A stretch of 64,000 nt of DNA from Apostichopus japonicus (taxonomy: Eukaryota; Echinodermata; Holothuroidea; Aspidochirotida; Stichopodidae), in assembly GCF_037975245.1 (NCBI RefSeq), contig NC_092567.1, forward strand, positions 10,819,376 to 10,883,375, written 5' to 3'. The notes below the pieces were generated by a model. The model was not told the origin of the DNA and ran no database searches. It saw nothing but the letters and a program-made list of their open reading frames with translations. Below are positions 1-13,800 of this stretch, piece after piece. Made by a program: the position numbers and the translations under genes. Positions within the stretch are counted from its first letter, which is position 1. The number at the start of each line of letters is the position of its first letter.

Positions 1-440
1 CAATGTCTGGGCTTTAATACATTTGACGAACTTAACTGATGGACAATATTAACTTTCATAGTTAGCAGTGTAATAACAATTATTTATAGGAAGCGTGTGT
101 CACGTACGATTGCTAACTTCTCTCTTAGGTTAGCTTCCCTCCTCGGTTAGGTTAATTTATTTATAAAGTCTGATAGCTCAACCAAAACAGGTTAATTTTA
201 CTTTATATAATCAACCGAGCACCCTTGGATTGCATCAAATACCATTCATTAATGACAATGCTATGTTTTCCCCATTGACAATGGAATATTTTCCCATTGC
301 GGTTTTTGGATTGCATCTGAGAAACTCACATAATGATCTGTACATCCATTCACTTACATTGATGAGCCTCGACATGCTGGACTATTAAGGAGCTATATAT
401 TAAACTTAAAAGTCTTTTTTTCTACTTCTGTTACACAGAC
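1..440. other. AT-rich DNA, no recognisable feature
   Basis: No coding similarity, repeat unit or inverted repeat was recognised here. It ends at the GAT microsatellite. Confidence 0.5.
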
Positions 441-445
441 CTCTG

Positions 446-711
<266 letters not shown>

Positions 712-734
712 CAAGACGAACATACCGTTGACGT

Positions 735-817
735 AACCACTAGTCATTACAACCAACCGACAGAAAGCAGGCCTACAACATAATTATGTAAGTAATTAGA
801 TATGTAGTATCAGAGAA
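735..817 (+). repeat. Direct repeat, copy 1 (partner 1564-1645)
   Basis: This 80-bp segment, beginning with an AACCACTAGTCATTA motif and containing GCAGGCCTA, recurs in diverged form at 1564-1645. The two copies bracket the 129-bp tandem triplication. They could be remnants of one dispersed repeat or a local duplication. No terminal structure was seen. Confidence 0.65.
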
Positions 818-1195
818 ACTATGAGATTCCGCAAAGGGGTAGGGTATATGTGGGGGTACTTCCCATCCCCTTGGAATATGACATTAGTCAAAATATGAGC
901 AATAATTTGTCAGCATTTTAGTTTTAATATGTTATAGTCCAAGAAACTATGAGAGTCCGTAAAGGGTGGGGGAATTGAGGGGGTATTTCCCCCCCCCCCC
1001 TTTGAATATGACAGTAGTCAAAATATGAACAATAATTAGCTAGTATTTTAGTCTTAATGTGTTTTAGTCCGAGAAACTATGAGAGTCCGTAAGGGTGGGG
1101 GAAATGAGGGGGTATTTCCCCTTCCCTTGGAATATGACAGTAGTCAAAATATGAGCAATAATTAGGCAGCAGTATATAGTCTTAATATATTATAT
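813..1195 (+). repeat. Tandem triplication, unit about 129 bp
   Basis: Three consecutive copies begin at about 813, 941 and 1071 with GAGAAACTATGAGA(G/T)TCCG. Each contains a G-rich stretch, a C-rich stretch, then GGAATATGACA and AGTCAAAATATGA. Copies 2 and 3 are closest to each other. The third copy fades near 1195. Confidence 0.9.
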
Positions 1196-1563
1196 TCAAT
1201 AAAAAAAAACATGCAGCAAAACTGCGGAGACTCAGCTAATTTATTTATGAAATTTGTTTAGGCAATATATCTGAGCAGTTTAAACATGCGCTTTTTTTTT
1301 CCTTGCCTATGCTCCTTGTTAAGCAGACATAGTCTGAGATTTACACATTTGTTTTGAGCAAAAAAGACATCAAGGTAAATGAATTTTTTTAAATGAACAA
1401 TAAATGTTGTTTGAAATCAATTTGAAAGTCAAATGGCTATAGTTGTGTTCTTTAGTATTAACAATTCAGAGCTGCGTTTGCAGTATCATTAAACCAGAAT
1501 GCAAAATTATATTGAGGTTTCATGGAGACTTCATCGTAACAGACAACTGACCTCCTTTGTAAT

Positions 1564-1645
1564 ATAACCACTAGCCATTAAACCAACCAGCAGAAAACAG
1601 GCCTATACCTGATATGAGTAATGAGATCTGTAGTATGAACAGAGA
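1564..1645 (+). repeat. Direct repeat, copy 2 (partner 735-817)
   Basis: Diverged second copy of the segment at 735-817, sharing AACCACTAG, AACCAACC, GCAGGCCTA-like and GTAGTAT blocks in the same order. Confidence 0.6.
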
Positions 1646-1817
1646 TCAAATGTGACCAACAGAGATAAAAGGAGATATCAAATATAATGAAATAGAATAC
1701 TGAAGGAGTAAATTAGATCTTCAACTCAGTCCTAAAATATTTAGTTGGTTTTAACCAGTTGTTTTTATTACCGAATGTTTATTATATGTTAAACTGTCTC
1801 AGACTGCCCAGTTTTAT

Positions 1818-1886
1818 TAGTGTGTGTAAAAGTAAGTTGGCCGGACGTTTCAATCGTAGCAGGACCTTCTTCAGGGGCTAAAAGAA
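1818..1886 (-). repeat. Dispersed repeat arm (GAAACGTC..GGCCAACTTACTTTTAC family)
   Basis: On the minus strand this reads CTGAAGAAGGTCCTGCTACG followed by a GAAACGTCCGGCCAACTT block. The same block forms both arms of the inverted-repeat element at 52827-52945. It is therefore a dispersed repeat family and not a gene, although a short frame is open across it on the minus strand. Confidence 0.7.
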
Positions 1887-2180
1887 ATAGTTTTATTAGT
1901 CTCTGATATAGCTCAGACGTCTTAAATCCGTCTATCTGTAGTGAATTTAGTTTGCTTACTAGCAACAACATAGATCAAGATGGGATCAATAATTTTCATC
2001 AATACATAAATTATTTCTAAATAATTCATAGCACTAAATCATTTGTCATATTAAGAAAGTCATTCTCGTAACTACAGCTGTTACTGTAAATAGAGGGCGT
2101 CTGACAAGACTAACCAAGATCTCTGTTTATACACAAACAATGGGTATACACAAAGCGATACATTCTCCATGTATTCCTCG

Positions 2181-2420
2181 TGGAGTGTTAGCAAAGGTTA
2201 ACACCGGTGCCTTTCAATTATAAGGTCCCCGGTTCAAGTCACGCCCAGATTAATGTATGTCGTCCAGTTACAGAGTTGTTGACAATTGACAATTCATAAT
2301 CATGGACGTTAAATATGAATGTGAGAGACTGACTTCGGTCAGCTTGCGGCTTTGATAAGCCAATAAGGCTTCTTCGCGAGTTCCCGCTTGCAGGAGGATA
2401 CATACATACATACATTCATC
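2181..2420 (+). mobile_element. tRNA-derived SINE
   Basis: The head carries an A-box-like TAGCAAAGGTT (2189-2199) and a B-box GGTTCAAGTCA (2231-2241), 31 bp apart, as in RNA polymerase III promoters of tRNA-derived SINEs. A tRNA-unrelated body of about 150 bp follows. The 3' end is a short ACAT tail (about 2397-2417). The tRNA-like head cannot fold as a full functional tRNA as far as can be judged by eye. The exact 5' end is uncertain and no clear target-site duplication was found. Confidence 0.8.
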
Positions 2421-3110
2421 TTGAAATGAATTGCTTCCTGATTCTCTGGCGGAATTTGTTACTAGTAATAGCTAATTGTTCTCTTCTGTTAAGGCAGTCG
2501 TAAATGACTTACCCTATAATTGATACTCATTACGTATTAAGATATGATTCTTTTCTTTCTATTTTGTGCAGGATGCAGCACAGAAGCGGACAAGGTCTAG
2601 GAAGAAATGAACAGTCTTGTGAGGTTAGTAAGGAATATCACAGCTGAATGAGACTCACTGTTATAATCAAATGTTTTTTTAATGAGACTTTAGGTAACAA
2701 ACACATACGAATAAGTAATTGAAAATTCGTATCCCTACTTCCTAACCGGTAACAAATTTATTCCTCAATTGAAACCAAAACGTAACAAAATGAATTTTGT
2801 GAGGAGATTTCAAATTTGGCATCTCAAAGTTGATTAGTAAAAGGGGGGGGAGCATGTGGGCGGGGGGTTATTTCTCATAAACTAATTTACACTGAGCTCT
2901 GAATATTCAGGCAGGTCTGAAACGTTAGGACGCATGATTGATAAACTGATCAACATCTTCTATAAGCAGTGCTGACAAACATATCACTCAAGACAACTAT
3001 CTCTGCATCTCACGGATTAGGACTGAATAGGAATATGGAAAAAAAAGAGAAATATCTCTCTGGGGTCAAACTTGTTTTAAACCTTAATTGGCTAGTTTGT
3101 TTTACATAAT

Positions 3111-4115
3111 CTGACAGCAGATGAATCATATCAGTCTGTGTAGTAAATGATCCATAATATTATGTGTAGCAGGGATCTCTGTCAGTATGTGTAGCAGATG
3201 ATGCCTGCTTATTTGTGTAGCAGGGATCTCTGTCAGTATGTGTAGCAGGTGATGCCTGTTATTCTGTGTAGCAGTGATTAATGTCAGTATGTGCAGCAGA
3301 TGGTGCCTGTTATCCTGTGTAGCAGGGATCTACGTCAATCTGTGTAGCAGGTGATAGGCTGTTATTCTGTGTAACAGGTATCTCTGTCAGTATGTGTAGC
3401 AGGTGATGTCTGTTATTCTGTGTAGCATGGATCTCTGTCTATCTGTGTAGCAGGTGATGTCTGTTATTCTGTGTAGCAGGGATCTCTGTCAGTATGTGTA
3501 GCAGATGATGCCTGTTATTCTGTGTAGCAGGGATCTCTGTCAGTGTGTGTAGCAGGTGATGCCTGTTATTCTGTGTAGCAGGGATCTCTGTCAATCTGTG
3601 TAGCAGATGATGCCTGTTATTCTGTGTAGCAGGGATCTCTGTCATTATGTGTAGCAGGTGATGCATGTTATTCTGTGTAGCAGGGATCTCTGTCAATCTG
3701 TGTAACAGGTGATGCCTGTTATTCTGTGTAGCAGGGATCCCGTCAATCTGTGTAGCAGGTGACGCCTGTTCTTTCGTGTAGCAGGGATCTCTGTCAGTAT
3801 ATGTGGCAGGTGATACCTGCTATTATGTGTAGCAGTGATATATGTCAGTATGTGCAGCAGATGGTGCCTGTTATCCTGTGTAGCAGGGATCTCCTTCAAT
3901 CTATGTAGCAGGTGATACCTGTTATTCTGTGTAACAGGTATCTATGTCAGTATGTGTAGCAGGTGATGTCTGTTATTCTGTGTAGCAAGGATGTCAGTCA
4001 GTCTGTGAAGCAGGTGATGCCTGTTATTCTATGTAGCAGGGATCTCCGTCAGTATGTATAGCAGGTGATGCCTGTTATTATGTGTAGCAGGCAGTACGCG
4101 TAGCAGGTGACATAT
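3111..4115 (+). repeat. 51-bp minisatellite array (about 20 units)
   Basis: Units of about 51 bp built on TGTGTAGCAGGGATCTCTG, TCAGTATGTGTAGCAGGTGA and TGCCTGTTATTC run head to tail across the segment, with point differences and small indels. Because 51 is divisible by three, minus-strand frames stay open and read as a 17-residue repeat (EIPATQNNRHHLLH core). I treat this as an arithmetic consequence of the unit length rather than evidence of a protein. Confidence 0.95.
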
Positions 4116-4267
4116 GTTGTTTTATGTCATCCCTGCATTAACTGCAACAGTTCGTCGAGATGACAACACTTTTAAAACTCTAACATTTTGTTATCTTTCT
4201 ATTGTTACATATTTGAACTAGAGTTATCGCCAAGAGGACCAGCAGATGTCTAACGAGTACTCTTCCA

Positions 4268-4405
4268 GAGAGAGAGAGAGAGACAGACATACAGACATAC
4301 AGACAGACAGACAGACAAACAGACAAACAGACAGACAGAGAGTTGGAGAACGAGACAGCTGGGTGAAGAGAGAGAGAGGGGGTGGAGAGAGAGAGAGAGA
4401 GAGCA
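4268..4405. repeat. GA / GACA microsatellite cluster
   Basis: A purine-rich compound microsatellite: GA repeats, then GACA/CATA repeats, then GA repeats again after a short unique spacer. Confidence 0.95.
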
Positions 4406-4419
4406 GATAGTCTGACATT

Positions 4420-4920
4420 CTTCACAGTAACGTCGATGCCGTAGTAGACTGTTTTATTTAGTTAATCGTCTTTTCCGTTCTGAATATTGATCATAGATTT
4501 TGCGAGTAGATATTAACTATTAACGTGTCTGGTTTTTTAGCTTCAAATAAAGTTAAAATAATCTTGAGAGGACTTAGCCTTTCTAATTCTGCTGAACTCA
4601 TTATTTTCTATACACACGTGACATATGGAACGGATTCACTGCTGTTTGACAACATAGAGAATACGTAATCATGTTCTTTATCATAAAGATTAATTTCATT
4701 TGCGTAATATCATAGTGAATTCAGGTAACGATCAGATTATGAATTTGCAATAATTAACTAAAGCTTAATAATATATCGAATGTATAAATCTTTGTTACTT
4801 TAAACGGATCAACTACTGATATTTAATATAGTGAATGTATAACCCCTTATTACATGACACGGATGAACTGATGATATAGTTTGCTGCATTTACTCAGAAT
4901 ATACTCCTCAGTAAGAGTTC
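4420..4920. other. AT-rich DNA between two arrays
   Basis: No gene, inverted repeat or repeat unit recognised. Confidence 0.5.
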
Positions 4921-4921
4921 A

Positions 4922-5457
4922 ACTGATGTTACGTTATGGTAATACCATTCTGATGTTACGTAATGGTATACCATACTGATGTTAGGTAATGGTAATAACC
5001 ATACTGATGTTACGTCATGATAATAACCATACTGATGTTACGTCATGGTAATACCATACTGATGTTACGTGAAATTACTACCATACTGATTTTACGTAAT
5101 GGTTATACCATTTTGATGTTACGTAATGGTAATACCATTTTGATGTAACGTAAGGGTAACACCATTCTGACGTTACGTAATGGTAAAACTGTACTGATTT
5201 AACGTAATGATAGTACCATGCTGATGTTACGTCATGGTAATACCATACTGATGTTACGTAATGGTATACCATACTGATTTTACGTAATGGTAACACCATA
5301 CTGATGTTACGTAATGGTAATAACCATACTGATGTTGCATAATGGTAATACCATACTGATGGTACGTAATGGTAATACCATACTGATGTTACGTGAAATT
5401 AATACCATACTGATTTTACTTAATGGTAATACCATATTGATGTTACGTAATGGTAAC
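4922..5457 (+). repeat. 27-bp minisatellite carrying TTACGTAA sites
   Basis: About 20 head-to-tail units of 26-28 bp with the pattern CATACTGATGTTACGTAATG and GTAATAC. Eight units hold an exact TTACGTAA palindrome (starts 4956, 5092, 5119, 5173, 5254, 5280, 5307, 5443) and three hold TTACGTCA. TTACGTAA is the known optimal site of PAR-bZIP/NFIL3 factors and is bound by C/EBP-type factors. Whether any factor binds here is not shown. Confidence 0.93.
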
Positions 5458-7780
5458 ATTAAACACTTCTAAAATCAAAGGGAATATGTGTTATTCTTTT
5501 CTCAGTTCTTTAAAGCTTATAGCGATGAATGTATAGCCAAGCGTTAAACCACCCTTTACGCTACCACAAGATAATAGAAATGCCAAGTTTACCTAAGATT
5601 CAGGAAATTACAAGTTGACCCAAAGTACACCAATTTGTGGTCAAATAAAATGAATTTGACATTATTTTTTATTTTGTATTATGTATGAGTATTATTCAAT
5701 TATTCATTCTGATTTCTTTACATATTCAACATCTATTATAGGTTCATATTTTGTTTTGTTTTTTGTAAGTTTGTTACACCATCTCGAGATCCTTTACTTT
5801 TCGTCTATGTCGTTCTTTTTCCAATTTTGTGTGAAAATACTTGATATGATATAGTTAGGGAATGTAATCCTGTTCAAGATGGACGGAATGTAGCCCTGCA
5901 GGTAGGAAAAATGTGGGAGGAACCGAAAAATATATGAAAGTGGATACAATTTAATACGGTAGTCATGAGTACGGACAGTTACCTTCAACGTTTGAAAGCA
6001 GAACAAATCAAGAAACAAAGCAGAAAAAATATGAGACGGCAGAGAGCTTGACCTCCGCCCAAGACCTGGGATCACCCTCCCCGGGAAAATCCAGCTAATT
6101 TAGAGACCACCTGGTACCTGTACCCTGCGGAATGGTTTAGCTCGCAAGCACTCTGTCCACCTGATTCCTAATCTAAAAGGCTCCTTACCTAATAAAGTCA
6201 GGCTTGTCAAGGGGAACTTTGGTTTTTAATATCCTAATCGATGGGTCCCACCTAACTAACTAACAGTTAGCAAACCCATTTGTGATATGTATATCTAACA
6301 TTTTCAGCGTCCAAGACGGATCAGAATAATCAATTTGAAATTCGTGAACCTTGGGGTGGGGGTGGGGATTGAAGTGTCTTCAGATCAATGTGATATCAAT
6401 TGTACATATCTTTTACAGAGAGTATACCAAATGTGACGATGGTTGTATAATCTACCAATGTAACTTCTCAGTGAAATGATTTAAAATACTATGTTTATTC
6501 TTGTCTTTCGCCAATTACAATTAAACTTATATGTATTTTTGTATTAACTTCGAAACCATTTAAAAATATATATTTTTTTTTACTCTTTGCGTTTTTTCAT
6601 AAAGTGATCTTATTGGAAATACATATACTGTGTTAGAGTCACTGTGTTCTCTATTATAGGTCAGCAATTGCATATTAATCTATGAGTGATCTGTTATATC
6701 GAAGTTTTGGTGTATATCGAACTTCGACTTTTCCAGTTAAAATGACGTCATTTATTTAGGTTTTTTTTTTCTCATTTAGCTTAAAAATTTCCTGCAGTAG
6801 TTTTGTTACAAGTAATGACATTTTATGCATCATTTACATTCACTTACAGCTACTAATTTTATATTTGTTTTTGTAGGGGTGGTTTGTTCTTTTTTTTTTG
6901 CCTTTGTTCATTGTTCATGGTTAATTCTTTAATCTGTGGAATTTAAAGCCAACTGTAAACATAATATGTTGTATGGTTTACGATAACGTGTATATTACGT
7001 AATATAATGATCATTGCATAACATTACTATTTTGTGCTTAATCAGTTAATTTAAAGATAATGATCGGCTCTCTATATTTTACTATCTTTTATCTTATTAT
7101 TACGCAAGTTAGACGTTTATATTCATGGGGTGTACGTTAGTTATGCATCTTCCCTTAAGTCCCATTACAGCCGATAAAGACAATGCAGTGACGTATCTGT
7201 GACGTTATTCAATAATAATTCTAACAAGATAATGACAATCTGAACATTTTGTGTACTGAAGCTTGAAATCAATGATCGTACTTCTATATATGATAGGTCT
7301 TGTAGTTTACTCATGGCTGAGACCAATAGTTGTTCAACAATCCAATGGAAACATTTGATCATAGGTTTTATCATGGCAAATTATTTCAGAATATTTTGCA
7401 CATTGTAAGAATATCATGAAAATATCGTTATTTTTGTATACCACGTCATTGCAGTTTCTTATGTTTTGGCTTTAATTGTCCAAGGTTTAAGACTCTTGCA
7501 AGCACACGAACATGTCCTATCATTTTATCACCTTATTGTGCACATATTATTTTAACCATTTCTGGAGTAATCTTCCACTAGCAAATTGCTAATAAAAGAA
7601 AATTTAAAATTAACTCTTAATCGCCTTCATGAATATTTGTTTTCTTTGCATATATTATATCCGATATAACACATTGTTTATAAATGTTTCCTTAAATTTC
7701 GATTTTTATATTGTTCTTCCTTTTTTTTTGTCTTTTCCTTTTTTTTTTGCTTCTGATATCGTTTTACCATTCATGTCATT
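5458..7780. other. AT-rich DNA, no recognisable gene
   Basis: Mostly AT-rich sequence. A patch near 6040-6260 is more GC-rich than its surroundings and could be an old repeat, but I could not identify it. The open frames here are short and have no recognisable motif. Confidence 0.45.
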
Positions 7781-7786
7781 AAAAAA

Positions 7787-7893
7787 AGGTAATTAGAGAT
7801 ATGTTTGTTTAATGAACATAGGTAATGAGAGATAAGTTTGTTTAATGAGCAAAGTTAATGAGAGATTTGTTTGTTTAATGAACATATGTAATG
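7787..7893 (+). repeat. Short tandem repeat, three units of about 34 bp
   Basis: Three copies of a unit containing GGTAATGAGAGAT and GTTTGTTTAATGAACA are arranged head to tail with minor differences. Confidence 0.8.
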
Positions 7894-10800
7894 TAAAAGA
7901 ATATAGTTGGTCAGCCATTCAGCTCGTATTCGATTATCTGTTTCACGTGATTGACTTGTAAAAGTCAATATTTGCTAATCGTTCCGTCATCTTACTAGGG
8001 AGTATTAACACGGACCTACCACTATGTGTTGTTGTTTTCTTTGCAAAACACCTTACATTGTAACAGCCATGCATTACAACTTGTCTTCGTTTTTTTCAAA
8101 AAAAAAAAATAAACCCATATCTAGTTGTTGCAGTTTGGTATCTTATAGTTATACCAAATTCTTACGTAATTTGCGACTACAATGACCATCAGAGATACAT
8201 TTGATTTGATCATTTTGTATTACTGTTTGTGTGTGTTATGAATTGTATCGTAGTTTGAAAGGTACAACCGACATGTAGACCTACTGTGTCAGTACAGCAC
8301 GACATCAGATTAAATACTGTATATATGTTTGTATAGTTTCAGACGTTCAGGAAGTTGTCGAGTTGTTGCTTTGTAATAACCTTGACAACAGGTCAAACAT
8401 ATATGACTTTGTCGAGTTGATAAGTCACGCTAACCTGTAAAATCTTCAAATAAGGAATGTCAAATTGTCTTGTTGTTTTGTTTATTGTGACAATATACTT
8501 CTAACATGCAATATTTGACGCAATGTCAATTAATACGATGACATCATATCTTGAATAAATGGATGAATTTTCTAGTTGCTGCGTATCCAATGAAGCTAGG
8601 TAACACATGACTTGGAAATATGTCATAAACAATTATATGTGTTGACATGTCATATAACAAAACAATTACAAAATAATGAATGATCAAGATGCCGTGCTGT
8701 ATCTTAACCTTCACAGCACTTCAAAACTACGTTAATTTAAGACTTACACTACATTTCACATTGACAATAAATATCAAATTTGTTTGAATGTCGTGTTATA
8801 TACTAAAGCAGGAAGTCTAAAAAATAATAATAAAACTTCACATCAAAGATTCTGTTATCCGTTTCCTTTCTTCGTCTGCTTTCTATATTCTACTGCAGTG
8901 TTGGTTCTAGCACAGTTACTAACTTGAAGATATAATCTAAATAGAATGTCTACTAAATCTTTTTCCACAACTTGTATTTATCCTTTATGTTTCTGCTGTC
9001 GAATTGTTAAGTCTATACACAAACGTCAATGTATTTGTAGCCAAGTTTCTTCAATCTGGTTACATGGAGCAGGCTACTGCAATTCTTCCCTAAGTTTTAT
9101 CTTCAGTATTTGTCTCATGAAAGTATAGATCCCAGATTGGAGGATGCTTAACATTTGCATTGCGTGGCCTATATGCATACTTTTCATCAGTTGTCCGGAC
9201 TGTTTGGCGTTCCATGTGAATGCAAGCACACATGACTATGTGATGTAACAATTGAGATGTCTATGGTCGTCTTCAACGTCATATTCAAACTGTAACCAGA
9301 TGAATTTTTATATTTGTTATCTGAATTTGGAGGTTAATTACGACAAGTACGCAGGGAAAATATTTTAAATGAAGGCGAATCTAGCGACATCTAGTTTAGT
9401 CAGCTTAAAAGAAAAAGTTCGTCCTACTGCAGGGCCGTGCCAAACGATGCCAAAAACGTTTAAATTAATAATTAGCATAGTTTAGATCAGGGCCAACTTT
9501 GAGAGATATTTAACCACTGATAAATAGCATTTTGCTAGAAGGATCTTCCCTCCTCTGGTCATCATTTTGTTTTTAACATATCACGGATTTTAGCTGGCTT
9601 TTCACAAACAAAGATCTATTTTTATTTAGTGCAGTAAATATTCTTTCAGAAGTTGTCTTTTGTATAGAATAATTTTTTTTTTACCAATTTTACTTGACCT
9701 CATGTGACCTTCGACAGAAATATCGAGAAACTGGTGGATATTCCGCTGTCACCGCTGGACACGCTAGCATATATGACGTCATGATCAATTGCTGGGGCGT
9801 ATGATATGCATCATCACATATATCTTGGCAAGACTGGACTGGAGGGTGGAGAGGGGGCATGGGATGAGGTTGGCGTGGATAAGTTACATTATTTAGGTTG
9901 TAATGAAGTCACATGTGGCTTAATATCTTACCTCGAAAATTGCCTTGCAAAAGTCAAATATAAATGACTATTTTGCCGGAATTTTTGTTTTCCAAGATGA
10001 ATATATTACGGAATACGACAGTCGATCCATTTCTAGAGTGAGGCAAGTACGGGATGGGTGTGGAAGGCTAATGTGACCGGAACGATAGTAAACCTGATCA
10101 TGTATAGATAACGTATGGATGAAAATAATTTAACATTTAATGACACTTTAAGTAAAGCAGTTTTGTGTGTAAATTTGTAACTTCAATCTTTCCGACCAAG
10201 CCAGTGTAATGTTAACTCCTATTATAATATTATCAATATATCTAACCATTTTAATGTGGCCGTACAACTGCCGATAAGAAATAAACTGATTGGACCAATA
10301 ATACACGATAAAATAGATTTAGGTTATGTAACATACAAATCCAGTGCAATCTTTTACTTCTTTATTTACAAGCCTTTAATATGCATACATTATTACATCA
10401 GTTGATGATATCTTAACTACCTGAACTTACTCTAGAATAGCCAAACTTTAATTTACTGTTTGTTTGAATTATGCCTTACAATGTTAACGAACAGTTTTTC
10501 TACGGTATTCCTGAAGCAAATAACAGATTCATCATGACTGAACCAAATAGTTGTTTTAAATATACAAAGAATAATCTACTTAGCCTAAAGCGAAAACGTT
10601 ACAGACTAGCATCCAGTCTAAAAAAATACACTTATCAAAATGATCGCCGAACAGTTCTCAATTCTCTTTAAATAAAGCGTATGGGCGCCCTCTTAACTAA
10701 AAAATTTTGCATCACACGGAGGACACAACTGTCTTCGGTTTATAACAAAGTTACCGTAAGATGAAGACTGTGGAGTACGGTCAGGATAATCAGAGTGAGG

Positions 10801-13800
10801 TTGTAGGATTATTTAGATCATCTATGTTTATTTGAGATTGGAAGGGCCGCTCTGACGTAAGTTAGTTGTTGATGTCCACAAGAATGAATATTCAAAGAAC
10901 TTAATGATATAGATATAAACATCAAGAGAAACATAGGTTGAACCAGAGTAATGTACAGCTTACTACTTTAAAAGCTTTGTCCATTTATTAGGGTAATATT
11001 GTGATCGTTTTTATAACCGATTTCGTTTCACTTAGGTTGTGAACACAACTATACATTTACAGGCTAAATGTAGCTATAGCTAATACATTAGTTTGAATGA
11101 TATAGTCATGCTATAGGAGCACAAAAACAAACTTGTGTTTATGTACAGAATTTAACACCAGGACGACGATAGAGATATTGCTCGTGATGTATATTTGGCA
11201 TATCTGGATACAAACGATTATCCAGATTAAACGGTATATAATCTAGCATGTTAAACGTTAAATCTGAATTATCGGTCGAAAAACATGGATTAACAATGAT
11301 AAACTCCGATCATCATCCAATTTTTCTGACAGAATAAAACTAGAATATATCATTAGTGGGTATTTTGCTTTTCCATACTAGTGTTTCAGGAATACATTCG
11401 ACATGCGAGAAACATCCGATAAGATTAGCATAAAAATACGAGTAAAATCACATTCTGAATGAGAAAAAAGCCGCAGGTGGCTTTAGCTTTGTTTAGCATT
11501 CCAGGGATATATGTTCTGTTAGTCAAATAGTATTGTAATAAGATAGCTTGAAAAGGTTCGTTGCTCGTGCATAAAATCCAACATATGCAATTGAACGTAC
11601 GGGGACTGCTGGTGATAGTGTAACCATTTAGTTATATAATATTTACTTCAAAGGCATTAATAAGACACTGCAACCTTCTCACCGTGCTCTACATCCATGG
11701 ACATGTTTGTGAAAATTATTCTCGTTGGATCAATATCGCAGGATTTTACCTTGTGAATCTTTCGCAATGATTTCGTAATCCAAAGTGATGTACCATGAAT
11801 TCAGGAGCAATAGTTTTCAGAGACCTGCATCTTTTCGTGGGCTGAGAAAAGGATTCCTTATGGAAGAGGATTTAAGTTTTCGAGAGGATCACTTTGATGT
11901 TATACCGGGATACACCTTAAAGTATATAGCATAACGATAATCATGATCAGGTGGTGAAGTTCGAACGTAATTTTACCTTCCTGACTTTCTGAAAGTTTTT
12001 GGAGATTAACAGATATTGGATTTCAAAGTATTGTCCCGTTGACCTCTCGTCATCCCATGTGAGTACACATTCCAATGAAAATCTTTGCTAATATTGATAA
12101 TCTGGAATAGACGGTATTAGTTTAAAAACTAACAACAGTTAACTTCTCCAAGACATAGGTTATTGTCACATCAACATCCAGAAACACTATTCAGAATAAA
12201 TAACTTTAACTAGCCCATTATTTTTTTTTTTTAAAAGAAGCAACTTTTAATGACCTTCATTATAATTATTTTTGATAAACATTTAAATTAAAATATCGGC
12301 TTAACAAGTAACAATCTAAATTTTGTTACGGTAAAAAATGATGTTTTGAACATCCTCCGATGATCAATCACAACCCAAGCCCAAAGTGAACAATTATAAT
12401 AAAGTGAATTATGTAAGACAATAGTCATTCACTTTCTTGATAGAGGCTGAATTAGTTAGTGCAGTCATTGTCTGTCATTTGTGCTGATTACACAGAAACC
12501 AAAACAAATACACATTGACCTGTGACTGATTCCTTTGCGTAATAAAAGTAAATTAGTCATCATTTCCAGGGTAAGAAAATCGTTTCTTGGAAACTAAATT
12601 ATAGAAAAACCTAACTTGATATTACATACGAATTAAACTAATTATCAAACGAACTATGTCACGCTAATGCATCAATTAATCGCCTATCACTGTTTTGCGT
12701 AATTCAATGGCGTTAAGTACCTTCCGTCAAAAGCTCGGTCTAAATCATTTCTTTACTATGGTAATAACAAACTGTCTCCGTGAAAACATAATGTCCAGGC
12801 AAGTACAATTATATTCGTGATGTTAAGTTCATTTAAATGTTTAAAGCACCAATGTAGTCTATACCAACCATTTACTGTTTTTTCTCTTCGAAAAATTCTT
12901 GACCAACCTTCAAAATGATTTTTTATTACCAGAATTGTTTTTGCCACCATTTGAATATAAATTGCTGTCATTGTGAAAATGGAAAAGCCTAAGTTTATAT
13001 TTTTTAGTACCATCATTATAAAATGTATGAAATATTAAAATATCTTTACAGGGATTAAAAAGCAAGTATAGCGCATGCGCCAATTTAAAGACATTTCCCC
13101 TTCTTTACTCATACTGCTTCTTAAAAATTTGACATTCTCGTGTAATATGATCGAACCATCGACTATATGATGTTGTTGAATTATTAAACTAAGCCGCAAA
13201 TTAATATCAGAGAGATCCCCATCAGCAGTGTTCCATCAGTGTTATCAATCACAGAACATACAGATCTAAGCGTCATTAAGTTACCGTATTCCAACATAAA
13301 CATACATAGGTTTTTATCCACGGCACTGAAATTAGTTGACAGTGGTAAAATGTCGAAAGTTATTTCCATTATGATGATCAAATGATTACTTCCTGAAACG
13401 TTTAATTTAATTTGCCTTTTTAATCATAATATTATTAGAAATTAGGATCATGCTGCATCAAGCAAAGTATGTCGGCTGTAGTTTCACAGCGTTGTAAATC
13501 TACGAAAAGTTCGATCGAATTCTTTGCTGGTACCTTCGGTTCTATTTCTTTTTCGTAACTCAATAAAATGACGGCTATTGCAAGCTCATCACCACGACTT
13601 AATAGAGATGCAGAACTTTAGGGTTGAGAACGTGACTGCTGGTGGAAGAGGATAGTATAGCTATCAATGGTATCAGTGTGACGTCATATTATCAGCATAC
13701 TTTATAGTCTTCGCTTCCGATTTCTTATTTCCTGGATGAAGTTCGTACGTATGATGTTTATCTTTGGATATTTAATATTAAATATGATTGTTGAAAAAAC

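Noticed and set aside
1841-1886. A hammerhead ribozyme in the CTGAAGAAGG...GAAACGTC repeat
   Set aside because: The blocks are in the right order, but no stem II pairs directly between the CTGAAGA and GAAA segments.
2187-2260. A functional tRNA gene
   Set aside because: A- and B-boxes are present, but I could not fit a full cloverleaf, and a SINE body and ACAT tail follow.
3439-3899. A 17-residue repeat protein on the minus strand
   Set aside because: The minisatellite unit is 51 bp, a multiple of three, so frames stay open by arithmetic; frameshifting indels between units break the frame repeatedly, and no start or splice context is visible.
10471-10671. A small 66-codon gene
   Set aside because: It has an ATG and a stop but no recognisable domain, no paralog in the window and no supporting splice or promoter signal.
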